In this document: positions 17,732-26,233 of the stretch, in pieces | Position numbering within the stretch: the stretch's first letter is position 1 | Layout: each line of letters opens with the position of its first letter | Notes under the pieces: generated by a model | Databases searched by the model: none | The model's input: the letters and a program-made list of their open reading frames with translations, nothing else | Told to the model about the DNA's origin: nothing | Assembly: GCF_002094855.1 (NCBI RefSeq) | Contig: NZ_ARYN01000008.1 | Span: forward strand, 167,361 to 231,360 | Direction: 5' to 3' | DNA: 64,000 bases | Source: Zunongwangia atlantica 22II14-10F7 | Lineage (GTDB): Bacteria > Bacteroidota > Bacteroidia > Flavobacteriales > Flavobacteriaceae | Position numbers and translations under genes: made by a program

Positions 17732-19462
17732 TTAGCCTAATTGCAATTCAGCTTTAATTCGGCTAATCTTTTCTTTTAATTCTTTATTCTTTTCTTCAAA
17801 ATCACTTACGCTTTCTAAAGAAGTATTTACACTGAAGTAGAATTTGATCTTTGGCTCAGTTCCACTTGGGCGAGCTGCGATCTTGGTTCCATCTTCAGTA
17901 TAATAAATTAGTACGTTAGACTTTGGAATAGTGATTTCACTTTCGGTATGGTCGTTTTGGTTTTTAGCGATAGAAGATTGATAATCTTCAACTAAAACCA
18001 CTTTCTCACCATCAATGGTTTCCCATGGTTTTTCTCTAAGATCGATAAGCATTTGTTTGATCTCCTGCTCACCTTCGATTCCTTTTTTAACCAAAGAAAT
18101 TAATTCTTCCTTATATAAACCGTAAGTGGTATAAAGTTCTAATAATTTTTCGTAGAACGAGCTTCCCTGAGCTTTTAAGAATGCTGAAATTTCGCAAGCT
18201 AATAGGGTAGAGGTTACGGCATCTTTATCGCGAACAAAGTCGCCCACCATATAACCAAAACTTTCTTCACCACCACCAATAAAATCTAATTCTGGATGAT
18301 CTTTAATTAACTTGGCGATCCATTTAAATCCAGTTAAAACCTCTTTGTATTCAACTCCGTAAGCTTCAGAAAGGTTTTTAAGCATTGGTGTAGAAACGAT
18401 GGTAGAAGCAATAAACTCGTTACCATCCATCTTATCAGCTTTTTTCCATTGCTCTAAAAGGAACCAGGTCATTACGATCATGGTTTGATTTCCATTTAAA
18501 AGCTCAAGCTTATTTTCGCTATTTCTAACCGCAATTCCTAAACGGTCACAATCTGGATCTGTACCAATTACAATATCAGCTCCTTTTTCTTCAGCAATAT
18601 CCAAAGCCATTTTTAGAGCTTCTGGCTCTTCTGGGTTAGGAGATTTTACTGTAGGGAAATTACCATCTGGTTCGCGTTGCTCTTCAACAATAGTTACATT
18701 GCTGAAACCTGCTTTTTCCAGTACCGGCGGAACCATAGTGATAGAAGTACCGTGAAGTGAAGTGAAAACAATTGCAAGGTCTGCTTTTGCTTCTGCTGAA
18801 GTATCAAAACTTCCGTTTGCTACTGAGGCATCGATAAATTTTTCGTCAACTTCTTTATCGATTTTATGAATAAGATCGGCTTTCGCATCAAAGCTAATTG
18901 CCTCATATTCTAATCCATTAATCTCTTCAACCAAAGCTTTATCCTGTGGTGGTACTAATTGCCCCCCATCCTGCCAGTACACTTTATATCCATTATATTC
19001 TGGTGGATTATGACTCGCTGTTAAAACAATTCCGCAGTGACAATCAAGATCTTTTACGGCAAAAGAAAGCTCTGGAGTAGGTCTTAGATCTGAAAATAAG
19101 AAAACTTCAATATCATTAGCTGAAAAAACATCTGCAACAACCTGAGCCAGTTCTTTACTATTATTTCTACAATCGTAAGCAATCGCAACTTTTAGCGCTT
19201 CATCAGAAAATTCTCTTTTAAGGAAATTAGAAAGTCCTTGTGTATTTTTTCCTAACGTGTATTTGTTGATTCGGTTAGTACCAACACCCATCACTCCGCG
19301 CATTCCACCTGTACCAAACTCTGCATTTTTGTAAAAACTATCCTCTAATTCTGCAGGATTGTTTTCTATAAGATTATTAATCTCTTGCTTCGTTTCTTCA
19401 TCAAAAACATCGGTAAGCCAGGTTTGGGCTTTCGCTAAAATTTCAGGTTTAGGTTGTGACAT
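17732..19462 (-). CDS. phosphoglucomutase/phosphomannomutase family phospho-sugar mutase
   Basis: Alpha-D-phosphohexomutase of 576 residues that interconverts hexose 1- and 6-phosphates. Active-site phosphoserine is Ser150 in TASHNPPEYNGYK, the magnesium loop is TDPDCDRLG (Asp302, 304, 306), the sugar-specificity loop is GGGEESFGYMVGD, and the phosphate-binding loop is RPSGTEPKIKFYF near the C-terminus. The GEESFGY loop and length match the PGM2/PgcA-like group using glucose phosphates. Cytoplasmic. It is upstream of the ABC exporter on the same strand with a 15-bp gap. Confidence 0.94.
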   Translation of the reverse strand: MSQPKPEILAKAQTWLTDVFDEETKQEINNLIENNPAELEDSFYKNAEFGTGGMRGVMGVGTNRINKYTLGKNTQGLSNFLKREFSDEALKVAIAYDCRNNSKELAQVVADVFSANDIEVFLFSDLRPTPELSFAVKDLDCHCGIVLTASHNPPEYNGYKVYWQDGGQLVPPQDKALVEEINGLEYEAISFDAKADLIHKIDKEVDEKFIDASVANGSFDTSAEAKADLAIVFTSLHGTSITMVPPVLEKAGFSNVTIVEEQREPDGNFPTVKSPNPEEPEALKMALDIAEEKGADIVIGTDPDCDRLGIAVRNSENKLELLNGNQTMIVMTWFLLEQWKKADKMDGNEFIASTIVSTPMLKNLSEAYGVEYKEVLTGFKWIAKLIKDHPELDFIGGGEESFGYMVGDFVRDKDAVTSTLLACEISAFLKAQGSSFYEKLLELYTTYGLYKEELISLVKKGIEGEQEIKQMLIDLREKPWETIDGEKVVLVEDYQSSIAKNQNDHTESEITIPKSNVLIYYTEDGTKIAARPSGTEPKIKFYFSVNTSLESVSDFEEKNKELKEKISRIKAELQLG

Positions 19463-19530
19463 AATTTTGGTTTTAGTTTTAGTAGTTCACACAAAATAGA
19501 GTTCAAAAATAATATTTTCTATCTTGAAAC

Positions 19531-20490
19531 TTAATAATTCTCTGTTGTTTTAGTAATAAGATAACGTTCTTTATCTCGCTTGCTTCTTAATATTAATTCG
19601 CCAACAAATCCTGCCAGGAAAAGTTGAGAACCTATAATCATCACGGTTAGTGCAATATAAAACCAGGGATTTAGTGCAACAAGGATATTAGGTTCGTTAT
19701 TATACATTTTATAAAGTTTGGAAAATCCTACATATCCAGCGGTAAAAAATCCAATGACAAACATCAAGACGCCCAAAGATCCAAATAAATGCATTGGTCT
19801 GCGGCCAAATTTAGATAAAAACCAAATGGTTAAAAGATCCAGAAAGCCAAAAATAAAACGTTCGGGACCAAATTTGGTTTTACCATATTTTCTAGCCTGA
19901 TGTTTTACTTCTTTTTCGGCAATTTTATAAAAGCCTGCATTTTTTGCCAAAACCGGGATGTAGCGATGCATTTCTCCGTAAACATCGATGTTTTTTATAA
20001 CCGCTTTGTTGTAAGCTTTTAGTCCGCAATTAAAATCATGCAATTTTAATCCTGAAGTTTTTCTTGCCGCAGCATTAAATAATTTTGAAGGTAGATTTTT
20101 AGCTAAAACCGAGTCATATCTTTTCTTTTTCCAGCCAGAAACTAATTGATACTCTTCTTCAGAAATCATTTTATAAAGTTCTGGAATTTCATCTGGATTA
20201 TCCTGTAGATCGGCATCCATGGTGATCACTACATCACCTTCAGCTTTTAAAAATCCGGCATGTAAAGCCTGAGATTTGCCATAATTACGATTAAATTTTA
20301 TGCCTTTAACCGCTTTGTCTTTATCGGCAATTGCAGCGATAGTTTTCCAGGAATTATCTGTACTGCCATCGTCTATAAAGATGATCTCATAAGAAAAGGA
20401 ATTGGATCGCATTACTTTTGCGATCCAATTGTATAATTCTGCTAAAGATTGCTCTTCGTTAAGAAGAGGTATTACTACGGAAATCTGCAT
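19531..20490 (-). CDS. family 2 glycosyltransferase with C-terminal membrane helices
   Basis: A 319-residue GT2 enzyme. The N-terminal GT-A domain starts VVIPLLNEEQSLAELYNWI and contains the substrate motif FIDDGSTDNSW and the metal-binding DADLQDNPDEIPEL. Two hydrophobic hairpin helices at about 235-260 and 275-300 anchor it, as in DPM1/GtrB/ArnC-like enzymes that transfer a sugar to polyprenyl phosphate. Exact donor and acceptor are not known. It is 13 bp downstream of the DUF4199 gene, a common pairing in flavobacteria. Confidence 0.9.
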   Translation of the reverse strand: MQISVVIPLLNEEQSLAELYNWIAKVMRSNSFSYEIIFIDDGSTDNSWKTIAAIADKDKAVKGIKFNRNYGKSQALHAGFLKAEGDVVITMDADLQDNPDEIPELYKMISEEEYQLVSGWKKKRYDSVLAKNLPSKLFNAAARKTSGLKLHDFNCGLKAYNKAVIKNIDVYGEMHRYIPVLAKNAGFYKIAEKEVKHQARKYGKTKFGPERFIFGFLDLLTIWFLSKFGRRPMHLFGSLGVLMFVIGFFTAGYVGFSKLYKMYNNEPNILVALNPWFYIALTVMIIGSQLFLAGFVGELILRSKRDKERYLITKTTENY

Positions 20491-20503
20491 TAAATTTTAT
20501 TTT

Positions 20504-21043
20504 CTAATAAGCCTGAGGATCTTTTTTTCTGAAAATCAATGCCAGAATAAGACCAATTACCGCCCAAAAAGCCAACTGATATATATATGATTTAAGCTGG
20601 TTTAATAATGAAAATTGATTATTTGACATTACTTCCTGAACCGCTTCGTTAATATCTGCTTCAGGAACACCAAATCCACTCATCATATTTCTAGTCATTT
20701 CAGCAGTATATTCCATAACTACTTGTGCTGCCTCAGGATCTACAAAATTAAAGATAATTATTGTTGTAATTGTACTAATAAGCATTCCAATTGCAATTGG
20801 AATAAAAGCGGCGATAAATGCATCTTTAAAAGAAAAAGCGGGATTGGCTATTACTTTTCTTGTTTTGATTTCGGCAGCAACTAGAAATGCAATTATGATG
20901 ATGAAATTAAGAACACCTAGCCACCATTTAGTAAATAATTCTAAATTGAATACATAAGCGAGTACAGTTACTAAACTTAGAAATATACCAATGTAAATTC
21001 CGAAAGGAGCGGCAACCGATTTAACTGAAGTAGAGTTTTCCAT
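20504..21043 (-). CDS. DUF4199 integral membrane protein
   Basis: A 179-residue membrane protein with four predicted helices: about 12-32, 38-58 (NFIIIIAFLVAAEIKTRKV), 75-100 (AFIAAFIPIAIGMLISTITTII) and 148-170, ending in a basic tail. The DAFIAAFI segment after the second helix and the overall topology match DUF4199, a Bacteroidota family of unknown function. It precedes the glycosyltransferase by 13 bp and is probably co-transcribed with it, so a role in envelope glycoconjugates is plausible but unproven. Confidence 0.78.
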   Translation of the reverse strand: MENSTSVKSVAAPFGIYIGIFLSLVTVLAYVFNLELFTKWWLGVLNFIIIIAFLVAAEIKTRKVIANPAFSFKDAFIAAFIPIAIGMLISTITTIIIFNFVDPEAAQVVMEYTAEMTRNMMSGFGVPEADINEAVQEVMSNNQFSLLNQLKSYIYQLAFWAVIGLILALIFRKKDPQAY

Positions 21044-21134
21044 TTTTTTGATTAATTTTGTTGTTTATCGGTTAGTAAGCAAATATAGTAAAACGTTACA
21101 TAGGGAATAAATAAAAAATATTTTTTAATTTTTA

Positions 21135-21164
21135 TTGTATTAATAAAGAAAATGTTTAAATTTG
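21135..21164 (+). promoter_or_regulatory. promoter of the L31 gene
   Basis: TTG at 21135-21137, then 19 bases, then TAAATTTG at 21157-21164. This fits the Bacteroidota housekeeping promoter (-33 TTG, -7 TAnnTTTG) and leaves a leader of roughly 20 bases before the rpmE2 ATG. Confidence 0.75.
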
Positions 21165-21191
21165 CAGCCTGAAAATTAAAAGATCAAAGCG

Positions 21192-21449
21192 ATGAAGCAA
21201 GGAATCCATCCGGAAAATTATAGATTGGTAGCATTTAAAGATATGTCTAACGACGATGTATTCATTACAAAATCTACCGCAAAGACAAGAGAAACTATCG
21301 AGGTAGAAGGTACTGAGTATCCATTAATCAAATTGGAGATTTCTAGAACTTCTCATCCTTACTACACAGGACAGACTAAATTAGTTGATAGTGCTGGTAG
21401 AATTGATAAATTCAAGAACAAATACGCTAAATTCAAAAAGAACAAATAA
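21192..21449 (+). CDS. rpmE2: 50S ribosomal protein L31, type B
   Basis: An 85-residue ribosomal protein of the large subunit. [20 protein letters not shown] is the typical start, SHPYYTGQ the central motif, and [16 protein letters not shown] the basic C-terminus. It lacks the CxxC zinc ribbon, so it is the zinc-independent type B (YkgM-like) form; in flavobacteria this is normally the only L31, unlike E. coli where it is a zinc-starvation spare. It has its own strong promoter and terminator. Confidence 0.97.
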   Translation: MKQGIHPENYRLVAFKDMSNDDVFITKSTAKTRETIEVEGTEYPLIKLEISRTSHPYYTGQTKLVDSAGRIDKFKNKYAKFKKNK

Positions 21450-21474
21450 TTCTATTTGGATTCAACGATATATT

Positions 21475-21500
21475 AAGGCTGCAATTTGCAGCCTTTTTTT
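21475..21500 (+). terminator. terminator after rpmE2
   Basis: AAGGCTGCA (21475-21483) pairs with TGCAGCCTT (21487-21495), followed by a T-run. Confidence 0.88.
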
Positions 21501-21634
21501 ATTGCAAATAATTCATCTTGAAATTGTTATGTTTTATAATCTGATTTAAAAACAGGCAATTTTAAATTGAATTTAACGTCATTTTCTTTAAACTTCACTA
21601 ATTCGCTTTAACTTTATAAAAATTTTGTGCGGAA

Positions 21635-22807
21635 ATGAATTATATACTTTTTGATGGTTCGGTAAGAAACCAATTGCTCCCATTTACTTTTACAAGGCCG
21701 GTGGCAGATATTCGTTTTGGAATTTTAAGTATGAGAGAACGTTGGGAATATATTCTTGGTAGTACCACATCAACAATTACCGAAGATTATTTAAGTGAAA
21801 AATGGCCTTTGGTAGAGTTCGAAGAAAATATTATGATAAATGCTGCATATTTTCCTTCTTCAGCATTTATCGATCAGGTTAAGAATCTACAAAAAAACGA
21901 AGCAATTTTTGATGGAGAAGAAATTGTTGCTTTTTACACCGAAGAAGATCAGGACGTAGATTTTTCAGTATATAAACAATTTGAGATTGCTGGAGATGTA
22001 CTAAAATTAGAGCATACCTGGGATATTTTTTCAAAGAATGATATTGCTATAAAGTTTGATTTTGAATTGATTACTGAAGATCGCGAATCTCAGCCTATAG
22101 ATCCCTCAAATTATGTAAAAAACGCCGAAAATATTTTTATCGAGGAAGGTGCTGTGGTAGAAAATTGTTCTTTAAACGCCAGTAATGGTCCAATTTATAT
22201 CGGAAAAGACGCATTGGTAATGGAAGGCTGCTTTTTTAGAGGACCTATTGCAATTGGTGAAGAGGCCATTGTGAAAATGGGTGCCAAGATCTACGGAGCT
22301 ACAACTATTGGTCCCGGAAGTAGAGCAGGAGGAGAGATTAATAATTCGGTTTTATTTCAAAACTCTAACAAAGGTCACGAAGGTTATTTAGGGAATTCGG
22401 TGTTGGGTGAATGGTGTAATTTGGGTGCAGATACCAACAATTCCAACCTTAAAAATAACTATGCTGAAGTCCGTTTATGGGATTACGAAACTGAAGGTTT
22501 CGCTAAAACCGGACTACAATTTTGTGGTTTAATGATGGGCGATCATAGTAAATGCGGAATCAATTCGATGTTTAATACCGGCACAGTGGTTGGTGTGAGT
22601 TGTAATATCTTCGGAACTGGATATCCACGGAATTTTATCCCAAGTTTTAGTTGGGGTGGAAGCGCAGGAATGACGACCTATCAAACCAAAAAAGTTTTTG
22701 AAGTTGCCAGGCTTGTTTTAGAACGTCGTAAAATGGAATTCACCGAGCAGGATGAAGCAATTTTAGAACATGTTTTTGAAGAAACTTCTAAATATCGTAG
22801 GTATTAG
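21635..22807 (+). CDS. GlmU-family sugar nucleotidyltransferase/acyltransferase-like protein
   Basis: A 390-residue protein. The N-terminus (MNYILFDGSVRNQLLPFTFTRPVADIRFGI) is the divergent nucleotidyltransferase-like domain of the flavobacterial GlmU family. The second half is a left-handed beta-helix of hexapeptide repeats (IFIEEGAVVENCSLNASNGPIYIG onward, then GAKIYGATTIGPGSRAGGEINNSVLF). The canonical GlmU N-terminal LAAGxGTRM motif is missing, so it is not certain that it makes UDP-GlcNAc; another sugar-nucleotide or acyl-transfer activity is possible. It stands alone in its transcription unit. Confidence 0.82.
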   Translation: MNYILFDGSVRNQLLPFTFTRPVADIRFGILSMRERWEYILGSTTSTITEDYLSEKWPLVEFEENIMINAAYFPSSAFIDQVKNLQKNEAIFDGEEIVAFYTEEDQDVDFSVYKQFEIAGDVLKLEHTWDIFSKNDIAIKFDFELITEDRESQPIDPSNYVKNAENIFIEEGAVVENCSLNASNGPIYIGKDALVMEGCFFRGPIAIGEEAIVKMGAKIYGATTIGPGSRAGGEINNSVLFQNSNKGHEGYLGNSVLGEWCNLGADTNNSNLKNNYAEVRLWDYETEGFAKTGLQFCGLMMGDHSKCGINSMFNTGTVVGVSCNIFGTGYPRNFIPSFSWGGSAGMTTYQTKKVFEVARLVLERRKMEFTEQDEAILEHVFEETSKYRRY

Positions 22808-23032
22808 TGGCTAGTTAACTGTTTGCGGTTTACAGTTTACAGTGAATCTAAGTCAAATGCTTATCACTTCTTTCTGTTGAATGAGAAGAAGTCAGCTGTT
22901 AGCTTTTAGCTTTTTTGGAAAATAGATTAGAGAAAATTGTATTTGACTAAAACTGTTGGTATTATTTCATCCGGATCTGTCTTTCGGTTCGCTAGGCTGG
23001 ATTTAGTTTCTTAGGATTTTAGTACGTCTCGC
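22808..23032. other. intergenic stretch with short low-complexity repeats
   Basis: No gene is seen here. It contains short tandem pieces (GTTTACA twice at about 22828-22841; TTAGCTTTTAGCTTTT near 22899-22914), which look like decaying repeat sequence. Confidence 0.4.
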
Positions 23033-23062
23033 TTTTAGATATTAGATTTTTAATATCTAAAA
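23033..23062. terminator. AT-rich hairpin between two converging genes
   Basis: TTTTAGATATTA (23033-23044) pairs perfectly with TAATATCTAAAA (23051-23062) around a six-base loop. It lies between the ends of the converging GlmU-family gene and the small membrane protein gene, so a bidirectional terminator is likely, though the stem has few GC pairs. Confidence 0.5.
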
Positions 23063-23073
23063 AAGCAGGGAGT

Positions 23074-23337
23074 CTAGAACATAAAATACATAAAAATTGA
23101 AATAACAATAATCATAATTATAGCGGTAAAGGCGACAACTCTTTGCCGCTTATTGTTATTTTCAGTCTTAATTTTCTCGCCTAATTTACTTAGTTCTTCT
23201 TTAGAAAGTTTATCGTGTTCACTAAGTTTTCCATGTTTAGCTCCTGTCTTCTCCGCATAGCGCTCTAGCTGAGAAGTTCTTTTTCTCCTATTGTTTCGCT
23301 GACTTACAATTGCTGCTATGGCACTACCAAAACTCAT
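23074..23337 (-). CDS. small C-tail-anchored membrane protein, function unknown
   Basis: An 87-residue protein: a basic, charged N-terminal part (SQRNNRRKRTSQLERYAEKTG, then repeated KLS-HDKLSKEELSKLGEKIK) followed by one C-terminal transmembrane helix (VVAFTAIIMIIVISIFMYFMF). It resembles small conserved hypothetical proteins of flavobacteria but I recognise no family. It is downstream of the HipA-like/DUF3037 pair on the same strand, 88 bp away. Confidence 0.6.
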   Translation of the reverse strand: MSFGSAIAAIVSQRNNRRKRTSQLERYAEKTGAKHGKLSEHDKLSKEELSKLGEKIKTENNNKRQRVVAFTAIIMIIVISIFMYFMF

Positions 23338-23397
23338 ATTTAGAATGGAGATATAAGAAAATAGATTTTGGCCTGTTTAAAAGCTATTATCTAACAT

Positions 23398-23422
23398 TTC
23401 ACTATTCACTATTCACTATTCA
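23398..23422. repeat. three tandem TTCACTA heptamers
   Basis: TTCACTA occurs three times in direct succession followed by TTCA, just beyond the 3' end of the DUF3037 gene. It is a short tandem repeat with no visible function. Confidence 0.75.
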
Positions 23423-23425
23423 ATC

Positions 23426-23809
23426 TTACAAAACCAACTCCTCAAACAAACAATCTAAGGTTTTTTGTAAATCCTTACTAAAGCCCGGGTGTGTTTTAGA
23501 AGTCTGAATTACTGAACTTCTTGTAGCAGTTAACCATCGAAACCTGGAAGCTGCATCCATTTGTCCAATTGGGCCCGCATTTTTTGCACCTTTACAAATG
23601 CGTTTAAAAGAATCTAAGTTTTTTTCGATTTCTTCTAGATCGCAATCGGGGCAAATAGCTTTTAATTTTTCTTTATTAAGATAATAGCGCATATTTATAA
23701 ATCTGGTACTTTTAGAATAAATTCCCACGCCCACATTTATAAATTCTTCACGTTCAACCTTAGGAACGATCCTAATTACGGCATACTCATATAAGTGATT
23801 CTCTTGCAT
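23426..23809 (-). CDS. DUF3037 protein, partner of HipA-like kinase
   Basis: A 127-residue protein starting MQENHLYEYAVIRIVPKVEREEFINVGV, the hallmark of DUF3037, with a cysteine pair (CPDC) and the conserved FRWLTATRSSVIQTSKTHPG segment. Function unknown. Its start lies inside the end of the HipA-like gene (23-bp overlap), so translation is likely coupled. DUF3037 genes regularly neighbour HipA-like kinase genes; whether the protein is substrate, antitoxin-like partner or regulator is not known. Confidence 0.82.
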   Translation of the reverse strand: MQENHLYEYAVIRIVPKVEREEFINVGVGIYSKSTRFINMRYYLNKEKLKAICPDCDLEEIEKNLDSFKRICKGAKNAGPIGQMDAASRFRWLTATRSSVIQTSKTHPGFSKDLQKTLDCLFEELVL

Positions 23810-24584
23810 CTTGCGCTTGTTTTGTGAAAATTTCAGAATGAGTTAATCGTATTTTTAAGAAGTTAAAGTAAACTTCTCTAATTTCTTCAGGAGATTCGTC
23901 GGTGCCTTCCCAAAATAACCAATCTTCAGGAATTAAATTCACGATATTTTGTAAAACTTCAGGAGTTAATTTCTTTTTAAACTCGTTATCGGCTTCCTTA
24001 AGTTTAGCGGCTTGTGGCAGTAAAACATGATCTTTGATAAAAGCAAACGGTGTTTTTGCGGTTTTCTCCCAGTTGGTCCAGGAGTGATGAAAATATAACG
24101 AAGCACCATGATCTATAAGCCATAATTCTTTGTGCCAGCTTAACATATTGGTGTTTCTAAATGTACGATCGATATTGGTTAAATAAGCATCCAGCCAAAC
24201 AATTTTCGAAGCGGTTTCAGGATCGATTTCAGTAACCACAGGATCATAATTTATTGCTCCAGATAGAAAATGAAGGCCTAAATTCAAGCCCTGACTCCCT
24301 TTTAGTAAATCCTGAATTTCTTCATCACCCTCAGTTCTACCAAAAGCTTCGTCTAATTCAGCAAAAACAATTTCAGGAACATTAAAGCCTAAAAAACGTG
24401 CAATTTCACCACCAATTAAGTCGGCAATTAAAGCTTTGCTACCATGCCCCGCGCCTCTAAATTTTATCACATATTTAAAATCATCGTCGGCATCCGCCAG
24501 CGCAGGTAAAGAACCGCCTTCTCGTAAAGGCGTGATATATCGCATCACATTAACCCTTCGTAAATCTAAATCTTTACTCCTCAT
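23787..24584 (-). CDS. HipA-like kinase domain protein
   Basis: A 265-residue member of the HipA-like (PI3/4-kinase-fold) family. It starts with RYITPLREGGSLPALADADDDF, then KYVIKFRGAGHGSKALIADLIGGEIA with the putative ATP-binding lysine, the catalytic loop NIDRTFRNTNM (Asp139, Asn144) and the metal-binding LIDHGAS (Asp158). It is shorter than HipA toxin (about 440) and lacks the HipA N-subdomain-1; no HipB-like repressor is adjacent. Instead a DUF3037 gene overlaps its end by 23 bp. A role as a protein or small-molecule kinase is inferred from fold only. Confidence 0.82.
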   Translation of the reverse strand: MRSKDLDLRRVNVMRYITPLREGGSLPALADADDDFKYVIKFRGAGHGSKALIADLIGGEIARFLGFNVPEIVFAELDEAFGRTEGDEEIQDLLKGSQGLNLGLHFLSGAINYDPVVTEIDPETASKIVWLDAYLTNIDRTFRNTNMLSWHKELWLIDHGASLYFHHSWTNWEKTAKTPFAFIKDHVLLPQAAKLKEADNEFKKKLTPEVLQNIVNLIPEDWLFWEGTDESPEEIREVYFNFLKIRLTHSEIFTKQAQDARESLI

Positions 24585-24600
24585 CGCTTATAATTTTCAG

Positions 24601-24608
24601 CAAATATA
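24601..24608 (-). promoter_or_regulatory. candidate -7 element of HipA-like/DUF3037 unit
   Basis: The minus strand reads TATATTTG, an exact TAnnTTTG match, 17 bp before the HipA-like start codon. This implies a very short leader. No clear -33 TTG was found. Confidence 0.45.
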
Positions 24609-24847
24609 AATTTTTATAAATGCTGGTAAACCTAAGATTGTGGAAAATGGCAGCAGTTTTTATAATTATAGTTTAATAGCATTTATGCTGAAATTGGATG
24701 TTTTAAAGCATTATTTTTTTAAAATTCTTCAGTAATTAATCTTTCCTAATTATCGATATTGGTTAAAATAGAGGAATAATTTTTTAAGCGGTTGATTTAC
24801 AAAGTTTAAAACAATAGTGCCAATTTTAGTAAACCAATTTTAGATAG

Positions 24848-24855
24848 TATATTTG
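24848..24855 (+). promoter_or_regulatory. candidate -7 element of mtaB
   Basis: TATATTTG matches TAnnTTTG, followed by GCAGCC as in the rpmE2 promoter, about 46 bp before the mtaB start. The -33 element is weak (TTT instead of TTG). Confidence 0.5.
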
Positions 24856-24901
24856 CAGCCCAACTAAGGTAAAACGTGTTTTTGCTGAAAAGAGCAGGAA
24901 A

Positions 24902-26233
24902 ATGATGGATAAAAAAGTTGCTTTTTATACGCTAGGATGTAAATTAAATTTCTCTGAAACTTCAACTATAGCAAGATCTTTCCAGGATGAAGGATTTCAG
25001 AAGGTAGAATTTAACGAGCATGCAGATATTTATGTGATCAACACATGCTCTGTTACAGAAAATGCAGATAAGCGCTTTAAAACCATTGTAAAACAGGCTC
25101 AGAAATCAAATGAAGATGCTTTTATTGTTGGTGTTGGTTGTTACGCGCAATTAAAACCAGAAGAATTGGCTGCGGTAGATGGAGTTGATCTTGTTTTGGG
25201 GGCTACAGAAAAATTTAAGATTACAGATTATCTTAATGATCTTTCCAAGAACGATTTTGGAGAAGTACACAGTTGCGAAATTCAGGAAGCCGATTTTTAT
25301 GTAGGATCTTATTCTATTGGTGATCGTACCCGTGCCTTTCTAAAAGTTCAGGATGGTTGTGATTATAAATGTACGTATTGTACAATTCCTTTAGCACGCG
25401 GAATTTCAAGGAGTGACAAGCTGGAGAATGTTTTAAAAAATGCAGCTGAAATTTCTGAACAGGGCATTAAAGAAATTGTGCTTACCGGGGTGAATATTGG
25501 TGACTATGGGAAAGGTGAGTTTGGCAATAAAAAGCATGAGCATACTTTCCTGGATTTGGTAAAAGCTTTAGATGAAGTTGACGGTATCGAAAGGCTTAGA
25601 ATCTCTTCTATCGAACCGAATTTGCTTAAAAACGAGACCATCGATTTTGTGTCGCAAAGTAATACGTTTGTGCCGCATTTTCATATTCCGCTACAGAGTG
25701 GGAGTAATGATATTTTAAAATTGATGCGTCGTCGTTATTTACGTGAATTATATGTAGATCGCGTTGCGCAAATTAAAAAAGTGATGCCAGATGCCTGTAT
25801 TGGTGTAGATGTAATTGTTGGTTTTCCTGGTGAGACCGATGAGCATTTTCTGGAAACTTATAAATTTTTGACTGAACTTGATATTTCTTATCTACACGTT
25901 TTCACCTATTCTGAACGTGATAATACTCCAGCTGCTGAGATGAGCGGAGTGGTTTCTAATAAGGTTCGTAAAAAACGTAGTAAAATGTTGCGTGGTCTTT
26001 CTGCTAAAAAGCGTAGAGCATTTTACGAAAGTCAGTTAGGAACAACGCACACCGTTCTTTTTGAAGGTGAAAATAAAGAAGGTTACATTCACGGATTTAC
26101 AGAGAATTATGTAAAAGTAAAAGCCCCGTGGAATCCGGAGCTTGTAAATACGCTTCATCAAATTCAGCTTACCGAAATTGACGAAGACGGTCTTGTAAGA
26201 TTTGAATACGTGAAAGAAGCAATTATTGCTTAA
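24902..26233 (+). CDS. mtaB: tRNA (N6-threonylcarbamoyladenosine(37)-C2)-methylthiotransferase
   Basis: Radical-SAM methylthiotransferase converting t6A37 to ms2t6A37 in ANN-decoding tRNAs. The 443-residue protein has the UPF0004 N-terminal domain with three cluster cysteines (Cys13 in LGCKLN, Cys49 in NTCSVTE, Cys80 in GCYAQ), the radical-SAM cluster CDYKCTYC (Cys153, 157, 160), and a C-terminal TRAM-like region. The NTCSVTENADKR pattern places it with MtaB (YqeV) rather than MiaB or RimO. A purine-rich GAGCAGGAAA precedes the ATG. Its stop codon overlaps the stop of the converging GNAT gene. Confidence 0.93.
   Translation: MMDKKVAFYTLGCKLNFSETSTIARSFQDEGFQKVEFNEHADIYVINTCSVTENADKRFKTIVKQAQKSNEDAFIVGVGCYAQLKPEELAAVDGVDLVLGATEKFKITDYLNDLSKNDFGEVHSCEIQEADFYVGSYSIGDRTRAFLKVQDGCDYKCTYCTIPLARGISRSDKLENVLKNAAEISEQGIKEIVLTGVNIGDYGKGEFGNKKHEHTFLDLVKALDEVDGIERLRISSIEPNLLKNETIDFVSQSNTFVPHFHIPLQSGSNDILKLMRRRYLRELYVDRVAQIKKVMPDACIGVDVIVGFPGETDEHFLETYKFLTELDISYLHVFTYSERDNTPAAEMSGVVSNKVRKKRSKMLRGLSAKKRRAFYESQLGTTHTVLFEGENKEGYIHGFTENYVKVKAPWNPELVNTLHQIQLTEIDEDGLVRFEYVKEAIIA

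Larger units (their letters stand above)
24585..24901. other. 317-bp divergent promoter region (HipA-like / mtaB)
   Basis: It carries promoter-like elements for both flanking genes: TATATTTG on the minus strand at 24601-24608 and TATATTTG on the plus strand at 24848-24855. Between them I see AT-rich sequence with no gene or repeat. Confidence 0.5.

Noticed and set aside
21635..22807. Bona fide GlmU (UDP-GlcNAc pyrophosphorylase)
   Set aside because: The N-terminal nucleotide-binding motif is missing; only family-level naming is justified.
22808..23422. Tandem short repeats as a CRISPR array
   Set aside because: Units are 7 bp or less, with no spacers and no cas genes.
23787..24584. Classical HipAB toxin-antitoxin system
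   Set aside because: The protein is too short for HipA toxin, and no HipB-like helix-turn-helix gene is adjacent; only a HipA-like kinase with DUF3037 can be claimed.
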